This document shows positions 22,712 to 31,922 of a stretch of DNA of 64,000 nucleotides, in pieces. The stretch's first letter is position 1. Each line of letters starts with the position of its first letter. This stretch comes from Poecilobothrus nobilitatus (Eukaryota; Arthropoda; Insecta; Diptera; Dolichopodidae). A model generated the notes under the pieces. The model did not search any database. It saw nothing but the letters and a program-made list of their open reading frames with translations, and was not told the origin of the DNA. Made by a program: the position numbers and the translations under genes. Location of the stretch: NCBI GenBank assembly GCA_947095535.1, contig OX352772.1, positions 222,771,617-222,835,616 of the forward strand, read 5' to 3'.

Positions 22712-23310
22712 AAAAGTGTAATAAGAATTTATGTAGAAAATTTTTTCTTAACTTTAGAGCACTGTTAAATGCAACAATGTTGTAAAAATGTTGTAAAAAT
22801 GGTAATAAAACAAATAAAAATAGAAAAATATTAACTAATAAAAATAAATAATTTAGGAATAGGTAAACAAAAAATAATATTCTTTCATAAAAAAGTATAA
22901 TTAGAATTTATGTAAAAGATTTTTTCTTAACTTTAGAACACTGTTAAATGCAACAATGTTGCAAAAATGTTAATAGAAAAAATAAAAATAGAAAAATATT
23001 TACTAATAAAAATAAATAATTTAGGAATAGGTAAATAAAAAATAATATTCTTTCATAAAAAAGTATAATAAGAATTTATGCAAAAGAATTTTTCTTAACT
23101 TTAGAACACTGTTAAATGCAACAATGTTGCAAAAATGTTAATAGAAAAAATAAAAATAGAAAAATATTTACTAATAAAAGTAAATAATTTAGGAATATGT
23201 AAATAAAAAATAATATTCTTTCATAAAAAAGTATAATTGGAATTTATGTAGAAGAGTTTTCTTAAATTTAGAACACTGTTAAATGCAACAATGTTGCGAA
23301 AAATGTTATA
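22695..23310. repeat. Tandem repeat of about 165-178 bp after the integrase gene
   Basis: Four units start with GATATTCTTTCATAAAAAAGT or AATATTCTTTCATAAAAAAGT at about 22697, 22877, 23043 and 23214. Each includes CACTGTTAAATGCAACAATGTTG, with a short inverted repeat GCAACA/TGTTGC. The first unit contains the last codons and stop of the integrase gene, so the array grew from the gene's 3' end. An inverted equivalent is present in fragment F3 (about 53710-53985). Confidence 0.85.
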
Positions 23311-23542
23311 TAAAAAAATTATAGTTTTATTATTATCAATTAGAATTTATTACATTAATAAACAACTTACTTTACAACTTTTTGTTTTTAATTAGTTTTC
23401 TTAAGGATTTTGATTTCTAAACATTGATAATACAATTTTTTAGAAGAAAAATTTAGTATAAATAAAGTGGAATCTTCCTTAAGATATATCAATTCAAAGA
23501 AAGAGCTCAACATAATAATAATACAGAAAAAAGGAAGCAAAA

Positions 23543-24096
23543 ATGGAAAACACAGCAGAAATTTTCGCCTACGCTCAACAAATAGAGCCAACACAGGAGT
23601 TAGCCCCAATTAAACGGAAAAGAATAAGAACTCAACAGGAATCGCAGACACTTCATCAACAACAACATCATCATCATCAACAACAACAACAACCACAACA
23701 GCAACAACATCAACAATTTCAACAACAACAACAAGAAGAAATCATTCTTCTTCAAGAAGAAGAACCACCAACAAAAAAAGCTTCAAAGAAGCTTTTAATA
23801 ACAAAAATGTGGAAACTAGAAAAAGTTTCCTAAAAACTAAAGATATGGAGCAAGATGCTCTATATCATATAATAAATGTTAAGCAAATAAAGACCATTTA
23901 TGGTCTTAAGTGGGTCTTTGAGACCCGCAATTTAATTATATTTGTACCTCAAAAATATTCTGATATTTTTGAGAATTCAGATTTTGTAAAAGAAATAAAA
24001 GAAAAAGAACATTTTGTATATAAAGATAAAAATTTAAATTTAAATATTATAGATATATCTGAGTCGTTTGGTAAAATATATGCAAATTACCAATAA
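23543..24096 (+). pseudogene. Gln/His-rich Polinton protein of unknown function (frameshifted)
   Basis: Starts M-E-N-T-A-E-I-F-A-Y-A; a basic I-K-R-K-R-I motif (possible nuclear localisation signal) precedes a roughly 45-residue Q/H/P tract, then an acidic E-E-I-I-L-L-Q-E-E-E stretch. The frame ends at 23833, but the next frame (to 24096) carries the continuation: fragment F3 joins the same two parts in one frame through K-S-F-L-K-T-K-D-M-E-Q-D. One indel near 23790-23810 therefore breaks this copy. The second half (residues after M-E-Q-D) has no recognisable domain. Not a standard Polinton core gene; its role is unknown. Confidence 0.65.
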
Positions 24097-24587
24097 AATA
24101 TGTAAATTGGTTTATAGTTATATAAGTTTTTATTATTCATAAATAAATATAAATTTCAAAAAAGGTATAAATTTCTTTTATTTAGTTGCTTTATTTTTCA
24201 GATTCATGTTTAAATGTACTTAATGTTAATATGTATATGTAGTTATAAAATGGATTTATTTAATTTTTTTCGTAAAAACACAGGTATTTCATAAAAGAGC
24301 CGAGAAAAATTACATCATACATTAAATTTTTGAACTGGAATAAAAATCTCTACTTTTAACCTTGTAACATTCTTTTCTTTACAGATCTATATGAATTTCT
24401 TTTAATATTTTAGATCTTGGCATGATTTTAAAACTATTAAACTAGTTTTAAAAATCCAATTTTGAATTTCTTTATTTATATACTTTGAATCTTTGAATTT
24501 TGACTAGGTTCTGCAGTATATAACGTGGTTCAATTTTATTGACAAATCATTTTATTTTCAATTTTCCTAAGATATTTTACAGAAAAA

Positions 24588-24860
24588 ATGGAACCTGATT
24601 CAACTACATTTCCATTTACTGAGGAAACTGCAATAGTCAATATACAAAATGAGATTCAGGTTGATGAAATTACATCCACTATAGATGATGAGGAATTAAT
24701 TGAAACTGAAGAATTCATACCACCGTTTCAAATCTTAGAAGAAGATGCAGAGGAGCAACAAGTTTGGGAAATAAATAACCAAGAAGGTATTCCAGAAACT
24801 TGGGATATCAGTGATGAAGAAGGAGATCCAGATTATTTAGAAATTATACCAAATTTATAA
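24588..24860 (+). CDS. Small acidic Polinton protein
   Basis: A 90-codon open frame, strongly acidic, with almost no Lys or Arg. Homologues are at 9242-9505 and 36524-36820, and a truncated piece is at 30657-30743; all share the E-(F/C)-I-P-P-F-Q block and the W-(E/D)-x-N-N-Q-(E/Q)-G ending. The gene stands alone between the Gln-rich gene and the convergent right-half genes. The preceding 490 bp, with TATATAA near 24519, is conserved in fragment F2 and may hold the promoter. No known domain recognised; retention of the frame in three divergent copies suggests a real gene. Confidence 0.7.
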   Translation: MEPDSTTFPFTEETAIVNIQNEIQVDEITSTIDDEELIETEEFIPPFQILEEDAEEQQVWEINNQEGIPETWDISDEEGDPDYLEIIPNL

Positions 24861-24926
24861 ATAACAAATTATACCTAATTTATAAATAATGAAATAAATA
24901 ACAAATTATATAGTTACAAAATTGTT

Positions 24927-25454
24927 TTATTTAATATCTTTTTTTTGTAAAAATACAGGTATTTCACAAAAGAGTCGAGAAAAATTACATCGTATATTAA
25001 ATTTTTGAACCGGAATATAAATCTCTTCTTTCAACTTTGCAACATTCTTTTCTTCACAGGTTTTTATGTATTTTTTAACATACTCCTTTACATTTGGCTC
25101 TGCAGTTTTCTTATATGCAATTACTGCATGTAGGAAATCAATCAAACTGTAAAACTCGTCAGCTTCCTCTTTGTTAATGCTAAGATTCTGTCCTACTGTA
25201 GATTTTAATCCATTTTGTAAACATAATTTTGAATTTTTAATTGACTGCTTGGAAAATTTTTTATGAAATAGGTCATAAAATTTACACCATTCATGATATT
25301 TTAAAATAATTGGTTTCATTTCAATCCAATGAAAAACACTTGCAACTTCAAAAAAATCTGTGTCAAATACGACAACTATTTTTAATGTGTGACTTCTGTT
25401 GAGAAAATATGTATAACTCAGCAACAAATTAATGCTAGGACTTTGCTCTTCCAT
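24927..25454 (-). CDS. Conserved Polinton protein of unknown function, about 175 aa
   Basis: The open frame extends to 25484, but M-E-E-Q-S at 25454 is the more likely start, because the Polinton 2 copy begins M-E-A-P-S at the matching place. It continues L-L-L-S-Y-T-Y-F-L-N-R-S-H-T-L-K-I-V-V, then W-C-K-F-Y and a Cys/Lys-rich C-terminus. It lies 26 bp downstream of the protease stop on the same strand, so it is probably last in the rightward-originating transcription unit. No signal peptide or membrane segment. I do not recognise the family. Confidence 0.6.
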   Translation of the reverse strand: MEEQSPSINLLLSYTYFLNRSHTLKIVVVFDTDFFEVASVFHWIEMKPIILKYHEWCKFYDLFHKKFSKQSIKNSKLCLQNGLKSTVGQNLSINKEEADEFYSLIDFLHAVIAYKKTAEPNVKEYVKKYIKTCEEKNVAKLKEEIYIPVQKFNIRCNFSRLFCEIPVFLQKKDIK

Positions 25455-25480
25455 TATTTTAATTACACTAAAGTTTATTA

Positions 25481-25975
25481 TCAAATGTTATATCTCTTAG
25501 GAAGACATGATTGAGAAATATTATAATTTTCAAATATATGGTGAAAAGTATTTATTATATTTTTGTCATTTTCTATATGATTTTCTTTATTAAATTGTTT
25601 TAAAAAAGCGTTCATACTATAACCGCAACATCTATACCACATATAAACACAACAATATTGCCCACAAACATCTGAATAGTTACTTTGTAACTGTTTCTTA
25701 TTAAAAATTATACATTGATTTTTTAAGTAACTTAAAATTTCTAATTTATCTGGTTTTCTACCTAACGAATCAAAATATTCAACACAGCCATTCTTTGGCT
25801 TAAAAATAGCTAACCAATGTGTTCCCGGATCTTTTGATTTATCAGTGTTTACAATTAAAAAAGTTTGTTTTTCAATTATTCTGGGGAGTTGATCCAGAGC
25901 AAAAACTCCTTTAAAAAATTTACGTGTGTGTTTGTTACATCTTAATACGTCACTTATCTCTAGGGTATTCATCAA
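25481..25975 (-). CDS. pro: Polinton adenain-like cysteine protease
   Basis: Virion maturation protease of the adenovirus protease (C5/Ulp1-like) fold. The 164-residue frame is complete. Visible catalytic set: His53 in G-T-H-W-L-A-I-F, Asp69 in Y-F-D-S-L-G, Gln97 in Q-S-N-Y-S-D, and Cys104 in V-C-G-Q-Y-C; the Gln-to-Cys spacing of seven matches adenain. A Cys-rich tail follows (C-C-G-Y). Its start overlaps the stop of the upstream 110-aa gene by 4 bp, pointing to co-transcription. Expected substrates are the capsid and core precursors encoded next to it. This gene contains the point where identity with Polinton 2 changes abruptly. Confidence 0.9.
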   Translation of the reverse strand: MMNTLEISDVLRCNKHTRKFFKGVFALDQLPRIIEKQTFLIVNTDKSKDPGTHWLAIFKPKNGCVEYFDSLGRKPDKLEILSYLKNQCIIFNKKQLQSNYSDVCGQYCCVYMWYRCCGYSMNAFLKQFNKENHIENDKNIINTFHHIFENYNISQSCLPKRYNI

Positions 25976-26304
25976 TCAAATTGCCTCAAGTCATATACTT
26001 TAGTTGTTTCTTTAATATAATTTGATAAAAACTCTTTTTTGATTTTTTTATTTGTTATAATAACATCAAATTTTTCTAGTATTTGATAGAGCTCTTTATT
26101 TATTTTATCGTTGTACACAGTTCCAAAAGAGTAATTATCAAAATTATCATTTATAAAATCCCTAGTTGGAAATGTATAATTGAGCTCTTTTACAAACTTT
26201 TTACAAGGTTCTTTAAAACCAACTATACAAATATCTTTCGCAAACAAGGTATTATTATCATCACTACAAAATGTTACATCCAGAAGTGCACAAGACAGTG
26301 ACAT
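25972..26304 (-). CDS. 110-aa Polinton protein, paralogue-like to the 42863-43350 gene
   Basis: Complete frame, with copies in Polinton 2 (37987-38319) and fragment F2. Motifs in order: L-L-D-V-T-F near the N-terminus, K-D-I-C-I-V, F-P-x-R-D-F, G-T-V-Y-N-D, then I-I-T-N-K-K-I-K-K-E-F-L-S-N-Y-I and V-Y-D-L. The same order and spacing occur in the longer plus-strand gene next to the ATPase in Polinton 2. The pattern of a strand ending in D, then K-(D/E)-(I/L)-x-I, is reminiscent of RNase H-fold proteins, but a complete set of acidic catalytic residues is not seen. Sits between protease and capsid genes with 4-bp overlap to the former. Function unknown. Confidence 0.65.
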   Translation of the reverse strand: MSLSCALLDVTFCSDDNNTLFAKDICIVGFKEPCKKFVKELNYTFPTRDFINDNFDNYSFGTVYNDKINKELYQILEKFDVIITNKKIKKEFLSNYIKETTKVYDLRQFD

Positions 26305-26340
26305 TTTGTCAAATATTCAAATTTACTTTATGTATGCTAT

Positions 26341-27643
26341 TTATAGGTTTGAGAATATATTTCGGTTTTTATCAATTTGTAAACTTGCATCAAATTCTTC
26401 ATAAACAATAGCAGTCAGTGTAGATGTAGGTGGTTTTGATAGTCTTGCCTCAATTCTAACTGTACCTTGATTTAGTAGACCTTGACCCACTTCATTTCCT
26501 GATGAATCTGGAGTTAAATCAAAAGCTAGAATGAAAAACCCATTACTAAACATGATTTTTGTTATCTGATGACCTTTATCATTATGGTAAATTCCAGTTC
26601 CTGAAAAAAGTGTACTGTATGCTCCTGTACAGCAATTCTTTTCATCTGAAAAACTGGTTTCAGTTGCTGAATTAGGTATTTGAACACCATTTACGTTTAA
26701 CACAAATTGTGAAATATCAAAATGTTTAAAATTGTATGGGTTTTTTGACCTTTTTCCAGAGTAACCTGTATTTTCTGTCATGCAAAAAATGATTGTGTTT
26801 GGCAACTGTCCAATAAAAACATTATCAAGTGATATTGATGAACTATTCTGTGGAATGGTAAAAGTTTTTACCTCTACCCGTTTGTAATTGTATTTGGCAT
26901 TAGTTTTATTCCAATACAGCATTATGTGCTAATAGCACACTAGGATTAATTGTTACATGTCTCATAAATAAAGTGGCTTCTAAAATTTTCAGTTGAGATT
27001 CATCAGTATCATCTGCAAAGAGGTAAAAATCTGGTTTTTCTAATGTTAGGACAACTCTAACATCGACATTGTTCATGAGAAGTGTAGGTTGGTTAAACAT
27101 ATCTAAATGTAATTTCCCCATAAGTTCCACTACATTGCTATTTTGGTATAATTTTTGACGTTCTTTTGAACCACTATTATCTGGTTTTGCTATATTTGGC
27201 TTATCTAGCATCCATCCACCACACTCCAAATGCGTTGTAGCGGCATCCGTACCATAATTTAACAATGATTCAATATAAGCTCTGTAATGATAATTGCCAT
27301 CTGATGGAGATATATTCTTTCCATTTAGTTGAACATTGCATTGTTTTATTAATGAATGTAACATATTATTAACCACACTTGGTTGTTGTATAGGTGTTCC
27401 ATCAGTTTTTTTATCTTTATTCCATTGAGTTCCATCCTTTTTTAAAATTTGTACTTTTAATTTTAGATATGTCGAAGACAAGTCTCTATATATATCACCG
27501 TGCCCTAGTGAAACAAATTCTATGACAGATGGATTATCTAAAGGAGCAATAGGGTTATAGGAAACTTCTTCAGATCGTAAAATACTTGACTGAATAGGCT
27601 GTGTTTTAAAAATATCAAGCTCTGATTTCATACATTCAATCAT
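26341..27643 (-). pseudogene. MCP: Polinton major capsid protein (double jelly-roll), split by a +1 frame change
   Basis: Hexon-like capsid subunit. The first frame (27643 to 26906, 245 aa) begins M-I-E-C-M-K-S-E-L-D-I-F and carries the family blocks N-N-M-L-H-S-L, Y-H-Y-R-A-Y-I-E-S-L-L-N-Y-G and M-G-K-L-H-L-D-M-F-N-Q-P; it stops at TAA (26906-26908) after L-L-A-H-N-A-V-L-E. The protein continues in the +1 frame (N-A-K-Y-N-Y-K-R-V-E-V-K-T-F and onward to 26341). Together the parts give the normal length, about 435 residues. The same break is present in Polinton 2, so it predates the two copies or is functional. Followed 36 bp later by the 110-aa gene. Confidence 0.88.
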
Positions 27644-27645
27644 AA

Positions 27646-28086
27646 TTATTCAAAAATATCTTTTTGTTTGTTTTTGTTATTAACTTTGCGTCGCTTCGAC
27701 GTAAAATAATTTAAATTATTAATGAGAGGTCTTTTTATAGGTTTTCTTCGTTTTCTTTTGCCTTGTCCATACATTTCATTGAGTTTCCGAACTGCACCTC
27801 GTCTTACATTTTTCATTACCTCTTTACTTCGATCTTGAACCACTTCTTTTACATTTGCACCTGTGGCAATATCAGATAATGCATTAATACCAGAGTTAAT
27901 AACCTCTTTTTTTAATATATTAGCTCCAGACGTAAATATTGGTTTAAAATATCTAAAAAGACCACCGAAAAAGCTCCCTAACCCTCGCCCCCTTTGTTAA
28001 GGTACAATTGAGTATAACAAAGGACCAATATCCTCAAGACGTTTTCCTGATTGAACTAAATAATATTTGTAGTACGCTCTCTCCAT
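27646..28086 (-). pseudogene. Basic Polinton core/minor virion protein with one nonsense codon
   Basis: The frame from ATG 28086 is open for 146 codons except for a TAA after S-I-V-P (about 28003-28005), where the Polinton 2 copy has TAC. N-terminal part: Tyr-rich with Q-S-G-K and then Q-R-G-R-G-L-G-S-F-F-G-G-L-F-R; C-terminal part: rich in Lys and Arg (G-K-R-K-R-R-K-P-I-K-R). Glycine-rich start plus a very basic tail suggests a DNA-binding virion core protein, analogous to adenovirus core peptides; this role is inferred. It ends 3 bp before the capsid gene start. Confidence 0.65.
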
Positions 28087-28132
28087 AATGAATAAAATAA
28101 AATAATATATAGTTTTGTAAAATCGCTTTTAT

Positions 28133-29053
28133 TTATACTTTTTTAAAATGTAATACAATTTTTGTTGGAATTGAACTATTGGAAAAGTTTATTTTGTATC
28201 CATATTTATCACATAAAAGTAATGAAATGTTATTAAATGATTTCTCCACATTGCAATATTGAATATTACTGAATTCGTTTACAGTATCAGTGAAAGAATT
28301 TTGTATGTTAACAGATCTTAAACACCTTATATCTTTATTACCTAGTTTTTGCGGTTCAATTATATCTGTGTATATAAAAAACATATCTGGTTTACTAATG
28401 GGAATCAATTGCACACTATCTATAAAAGTTTTGAAAGCTTCTATTACACGTGATTTATTTTTTTTAAAATCTGTAACTATAAAAGATACTTGATTGAAAC
28501 ATGTTGTCAAAAGTCCTTCGAGGGTATAAGTGTAATTTGCTCTTATTTTTTTTATATCTATTTTAGGCTTAGTAACACATATTGTGGTGTAACTTAAATT
28601 TTTAGGCATCTCCTCAGCTTTTATTGGTTGTGTATAATGAACTTCATCGTTTATAAAATTAAAAATTCGCCAAATCAACTGTCGTTCAACTTCTTTTCTT
28701 GTAAACCTATTAAGTGGGCGTATATTTTGAATTAGTCTTGGTAGTAGAAAAACTTTCCAGTCGCATATCATTTGTTTTTCTATGTATGGAATATATGATG
28801 TTCCAACTCCTATCATATCTTTCTGCATACCTTTAATAAATATTTGAGAATTTTTTTCCCATTCTTCACCATACACATTTGGAACGAAATCATTAATATA
28901 CATTTCTGAAATACCGACTTTCCACCTTGAATCACACATGTATTTATTCATTTTATTTGTAAAAGATGATAATGAATTTTCTGGATAATAGTTCATAAAT
29001 GAATCACTGAGTAAAGTGACATAAAATTCATCATTTTTTCTTATTATTTCCAT
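28133..29053 (-). CDS. Polinton penton-like minor capsid protein with a TIR-derived start
   Basis: Full 306-codon frame. Vertex protein of Polinton virions by homology (the PX/penton-type gene). Recognisable blocks: F-Y-V-T-L-L-S-D-S near the N-terminus, W-K-V-G-I-S-E-M, and F-F-I-Y-T-D-I-I-E-P-Q towards the C-terminus. The first six or seven codons (M-E-I-I-R-K-N) do not match the Polinton 2 copy (M-D-N-I-Q-V-N); they match the terminal repeat instead (M-E-I-V-R-K-K at 16554). So the gene is fused directly to the terminal repeat. It would be the first gene of the minus-strand capsid operon, with the repeat acting as its leader. Confidence 0.85.
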   Translation of the reverse strand: MEIIRKNDEFYVTLLSDSFMNYYPENSLSSFTNKMNKYMCDSRWKVGISEMYINDFVPNVYGEEWEKNSQIFIKGMQKDMIGVGTSYIPYIEKQMICDWKVFLLPRLIQNIRPLNRFTRKEVERQLIWRIFNFINDEVHYTQPIKAEEMPKNLSYTTICVTKPKIDIKKIRANYTYTLEGLLTTCFNQVSFIVTDFKKNKSRVIEAFKTFIDSVQLIPISKPDMFFIYTDIIEPQKLGNKDIRCLRSVNIQNSFTDTVNEFSNIQYCNVEKSFNNISLLLCDKYGYKINFSNSSIPTKIVLHFKKV

Positions 29054-29606
29054 TCACGCCTATTACTTAAACCACATGTTAGATATTTTTGATTTCCTGT
29101 TTGTTTTCTTTTTATTCATATTTTTGTCAACATTCTTACATAACAATAAAATCTTATACGGTGATACTCGCAATTAATTAATGGTTTTTATTTCCTCTTC
29201 TTTAAATACTTCATAAAATAAAGAAAAAACAAGAAAAAAAGAAAAAAAATGTATCTCAAAATTGCATTAATTTTGTTGATTCTTCATCTAAGATGTAAAA
29301 AACCAGTTTGCACTTTTTTTTAATTTTAAAGAAACGTATAGATACATTTTTTTTCTCTTTACATTGTATGAAAAAGCATTTTTTTTTTTTCCTACTATTT
29401 TCCTGCATACCTATTACTTAAACCAAGTGTACAATCTTTAGAAAGAACTGACGATCGCCGCCAGTCTGACTTACTTTTAAAATGACTTTGACATACTTCC
29501 TATCTGGCCTTCCGGGTGGCCTTGACCTACTTCTGGGTGACCTTGACCTACTTCCGGGTGACCTTGACCTACTGACCTGTCTGGCCCAAGTGCCTACCTA
29601 CCTACT
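29054..29606. repeat. Right terminal inverted repeat region of Polinton 1
   Basis: Reverse complement of the left end in content: CCTATTACTT at 29059 and 29410 are the inverted AAGTAATAGG unit starts, so it holds one full unit of 351 bp and the start of another, fewer than the three on the left. The outer 130 bp is a series of GACCTACTTCCGGGTGACCTT repeats (three copies, about 29503-29575), ending CTACCTACCTACT. No gene. Confidence 0.8.
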
Positions 29607-29612
29607 TACAAA
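29607..29612. repeat. Right 6-bp target duplication of Polinton 1
   Basis: TACAAA, identical to the single copy at 52029-52034 in uninterrupted P-like copy 2 and one base different from 16363-16368. Confidence 0.85.
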
Positions 29613-30656
29613 TATACATTTCAAAATATTTTCATACATTTAAATCATATTGGATTGGTATATAAATATACGTACTTTATTAACTATAGCTATTTTAGAA
29701 TAGAACGTGTAAGAGTGCAGTAGAGTAGACTGTGTCGACTCTGGGATACCCGTATGACCGTAGTATTTCCTCTTTCTATAAAACTTGTTCATCTTTTAAA
29801 AGCATTCAGATGTTTCAGTACCGACGTTAACTACAGAGATATATTTATGTAAATTGTGGAGTTGTATGATAGCTACCCAAATCTATTGGACCTAGCATCA
29901 TTAAGTTCCAAGAAATGCAAGAAGCCTGAACCGGCTGCTTTAGACCAATCAAATTTTACAAAAGTTTTTGGCATGTAACTCGACACTTTTTCACTAAATT
30001 TCAGTTAGCTAGCTTCAATAGACACTGAGTTATTTTCATTTAAAAGTTGTTGCACCAGCAGAACCAAATTTTACAGAAGCTGTTGCCATAAAACTGGATC
30101 ATCATTTCTAAGATTTCCACTCTTTTTCTTTTTTTATCTTGCAAACGATCTTCTTAGGTGTAGATTAAATCCACTTTCATCTATAAAGATACACTGTTTT
30201 CTTCTTGGTGCATTAGATATAAAATCTAATACGTAACATTTTTGTAATGCGATTGTTGAAACTGAAAATGATTTCTGGAGCTCACATCACACTAATTTCA
30301 GTGTTATTTTTCGATCTTCTTTTAGAGTCCTGTGTATTACTTATGAGATCAAACCTATTTCTTTCTTTTGAAGCTTTTTAAATAATCTTATATTATTTTA
30401 TTGATTATTTTTTATTTTATTTAATATTTAATTAAAATTTGTAAAAATACATTATAATTATAGTACTTTAAATAAAAAGTCAACAAAAAGTCAATAAAAT
30501 AGTTTTTTATTTTATTTATAAAATGTAAAATATACTTGCACTTCACCCACATTTAATACAAAAACTTTTTGTTAAATGCAAAAACTTTTTATTAAACGAA
30601 AAACTTGCATTTAAACGTAAAAACTTTTTATTAAAGGAGAAACTTGCATTTAAACG
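29613..30656. repeat. Block C copy 1 (continuation of P-like copy 1)
   Basis: Colinear with 52035-53182 and, minus the Helentron-like insertion, with 5400-8685. It ends in the CTTGCATTTAAACG minisatellite (about 30560-30656), where it is cut off and joined to Polinton remnant sequence. No coding frame. Confidence 0.75.
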
Positions 30657-30743
30657 TCATACCACCGTTTCAAGTCTTAGATGAAGATATAGTGGAGCAG
30701 CAAATTTGGGAAAAAAATAACCAAGATGGAGATCTTGACTATT
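30657..30743 (+). mobile_element. 87-bp Polinton remnant (acidic gene)
   Basis: Matches 9391-9478 of fragment F2 (I-P-P-F-Q through W-E-K-N-N-Q and D-Y-F) with one or two differences, and is closer to that copy than to Polinton 1. It abuts a truncated errantivirus LTR, so a deletion fused the two. Confidence 0.8.
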
Positions 30744-30955
30744 TTAAAACAAAGATAAAAACTGCAAGCTGGTTAAAATTTTTGTATTTCCTAAAATCGT
30801 TAATAATATAAAGTTGAATGATTTATGTTGAGAATAATAACAAAGTTGAATGAAATCGAAAGTAGTACAAAGTTGAAAGAATGAATAAGCAAAATAAGCA
30901 TAATTTGGAGTTAATTTAAATAGTAGTGTTGGAGCTTGGTGCTAAATCGGTAACT
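30744..30955 (-). repeat. Truncated 3' LTR of the errantivirus
   Basis: Matches the outer half of the 5' LTR (47755-47966), starting on the minus strand with AGTTACCGATTT. The distal half of the LTR is missing, removed together with flanking Polinton sequence. Confidence 0.85.
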
Positions 30956-30966
30956 CTTCCCTCTTC
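30956..30966 (-). other. Polypurine tract of the errantivirus
   Basis: On the minus strand GAAGAGGGAAG lies immediately before the AGTTAC start of the 3' LTR, the expected position of the plus-strand primer. Confidence 0.8.
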
Positions 30967-31922
30967 AAATTCAAATGTCCACATTTGATGAATTGATTAA
31001 AAAAACGGTATCGTAAAATTTTTTCCTTCGAACTTCAGGTTTGGATCTAGTAACTGGTTCTGGTGGTGGATTTTCAGGTTTCACAGCATCATTATTTTTT
31101 CTGTTTATTTCTAAATCTTCAATTGCAACAGGATTCGAGTGATCGTTATTAATTATAATTTTGCCCTTTTTCTTAAGGAGTAAAGTATAGACTACTCCTA
31201 AGAATAACACTATCGTGATTGTGGAGATGCTGTAATTGATGAAATTATCGATGTACTTTTCTTCTTGTAACTTACTTATATGCTTAGTATTATTCATATG
31301 AATTTCTTTTAACAATTATAAAGATAAATGCTCATGAAATTGGTTTGTCACGGATTTTGGTTGTAAAATAGCTGGTAAGATCTTGAATGTTGTAATTTCC
31401 TTTGATACAAAAGTTCTGTTCAGAATTGTGATAGTTGCATTATCAAACTTGATAACGTAAGTACCAGTAAGATTGTGCTGCTCACGATTTATTAATATTG
31501 TGCCGTTAAACTGATATAGTAAGATTACGCCTTCATCTATTTCCTTAATTGTTGGTATGTGTTGATTATTGGTAATACTGCAATTTGAATTTCTACTTTT
31601 TAGAAGATTCGGTAATCAAGTGAAGTCCTCCGATTATCTTTTTTACAAATAGATATTGAATTTATTGTTTTACAATAATTATTTTTTATACCAATGTTTG
31701 GTACCAATGTTACATTATTATTAGTTAAAATTTTTGAAAAATTTATTTCATTTACAACATTATTTATTTTTATTGATTTTAATAATAATTTATCATATAT
31801 TTCTAAACTTGTTAACGGTATTTCAATAATATAAAACAAGCAAGTGCCATTGGAAATTATTTTTAAATTTGCAAAATCTAAAGCTTCCTCTGGGCTAGAA
31901 TATGGTAGCCTTTCTTTATCTA

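Larger units (their letters stand above)
16369..29606 (+). mobile_element. Polinton (Maverick) 1, 13.2 kb
   Basis: Terminates 5'-AGTAG...CTACT-3' with a terminal inverted repeat (AGTAG-TAGGTAGGCACTT-type ends), flanked by a 6-bp target duplication and with an empty site available in P-like copy 2. It carries, left half plus strand: polB, integrase, Gln-rich gene, acidic gene; right half minus strand: unknown 175-aa gene, protease, 110-aa gene, major capsid, core-like and penton genes. The two halves converge near 24900. The packaging ATPase and its neighbours, present in Polinton 2, are absent. Several genes carry stops or frameshifts, so the element is defective. Confidence 0.9.

Noticed and set aside
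23543..23833. Idea that the Gln-rich frame is a host transcription-factor gene
   Set aside because: It lies between Polinton genes and recurs in Polinton fragment F3, so it belongs to the element.
26083..26404. Plus-strand frames of about 72-74 codons
   Set aside because: Antisense to the 110-aa and capsid genes; the matching frame at 38098 arises only because the DNA is duplicated.
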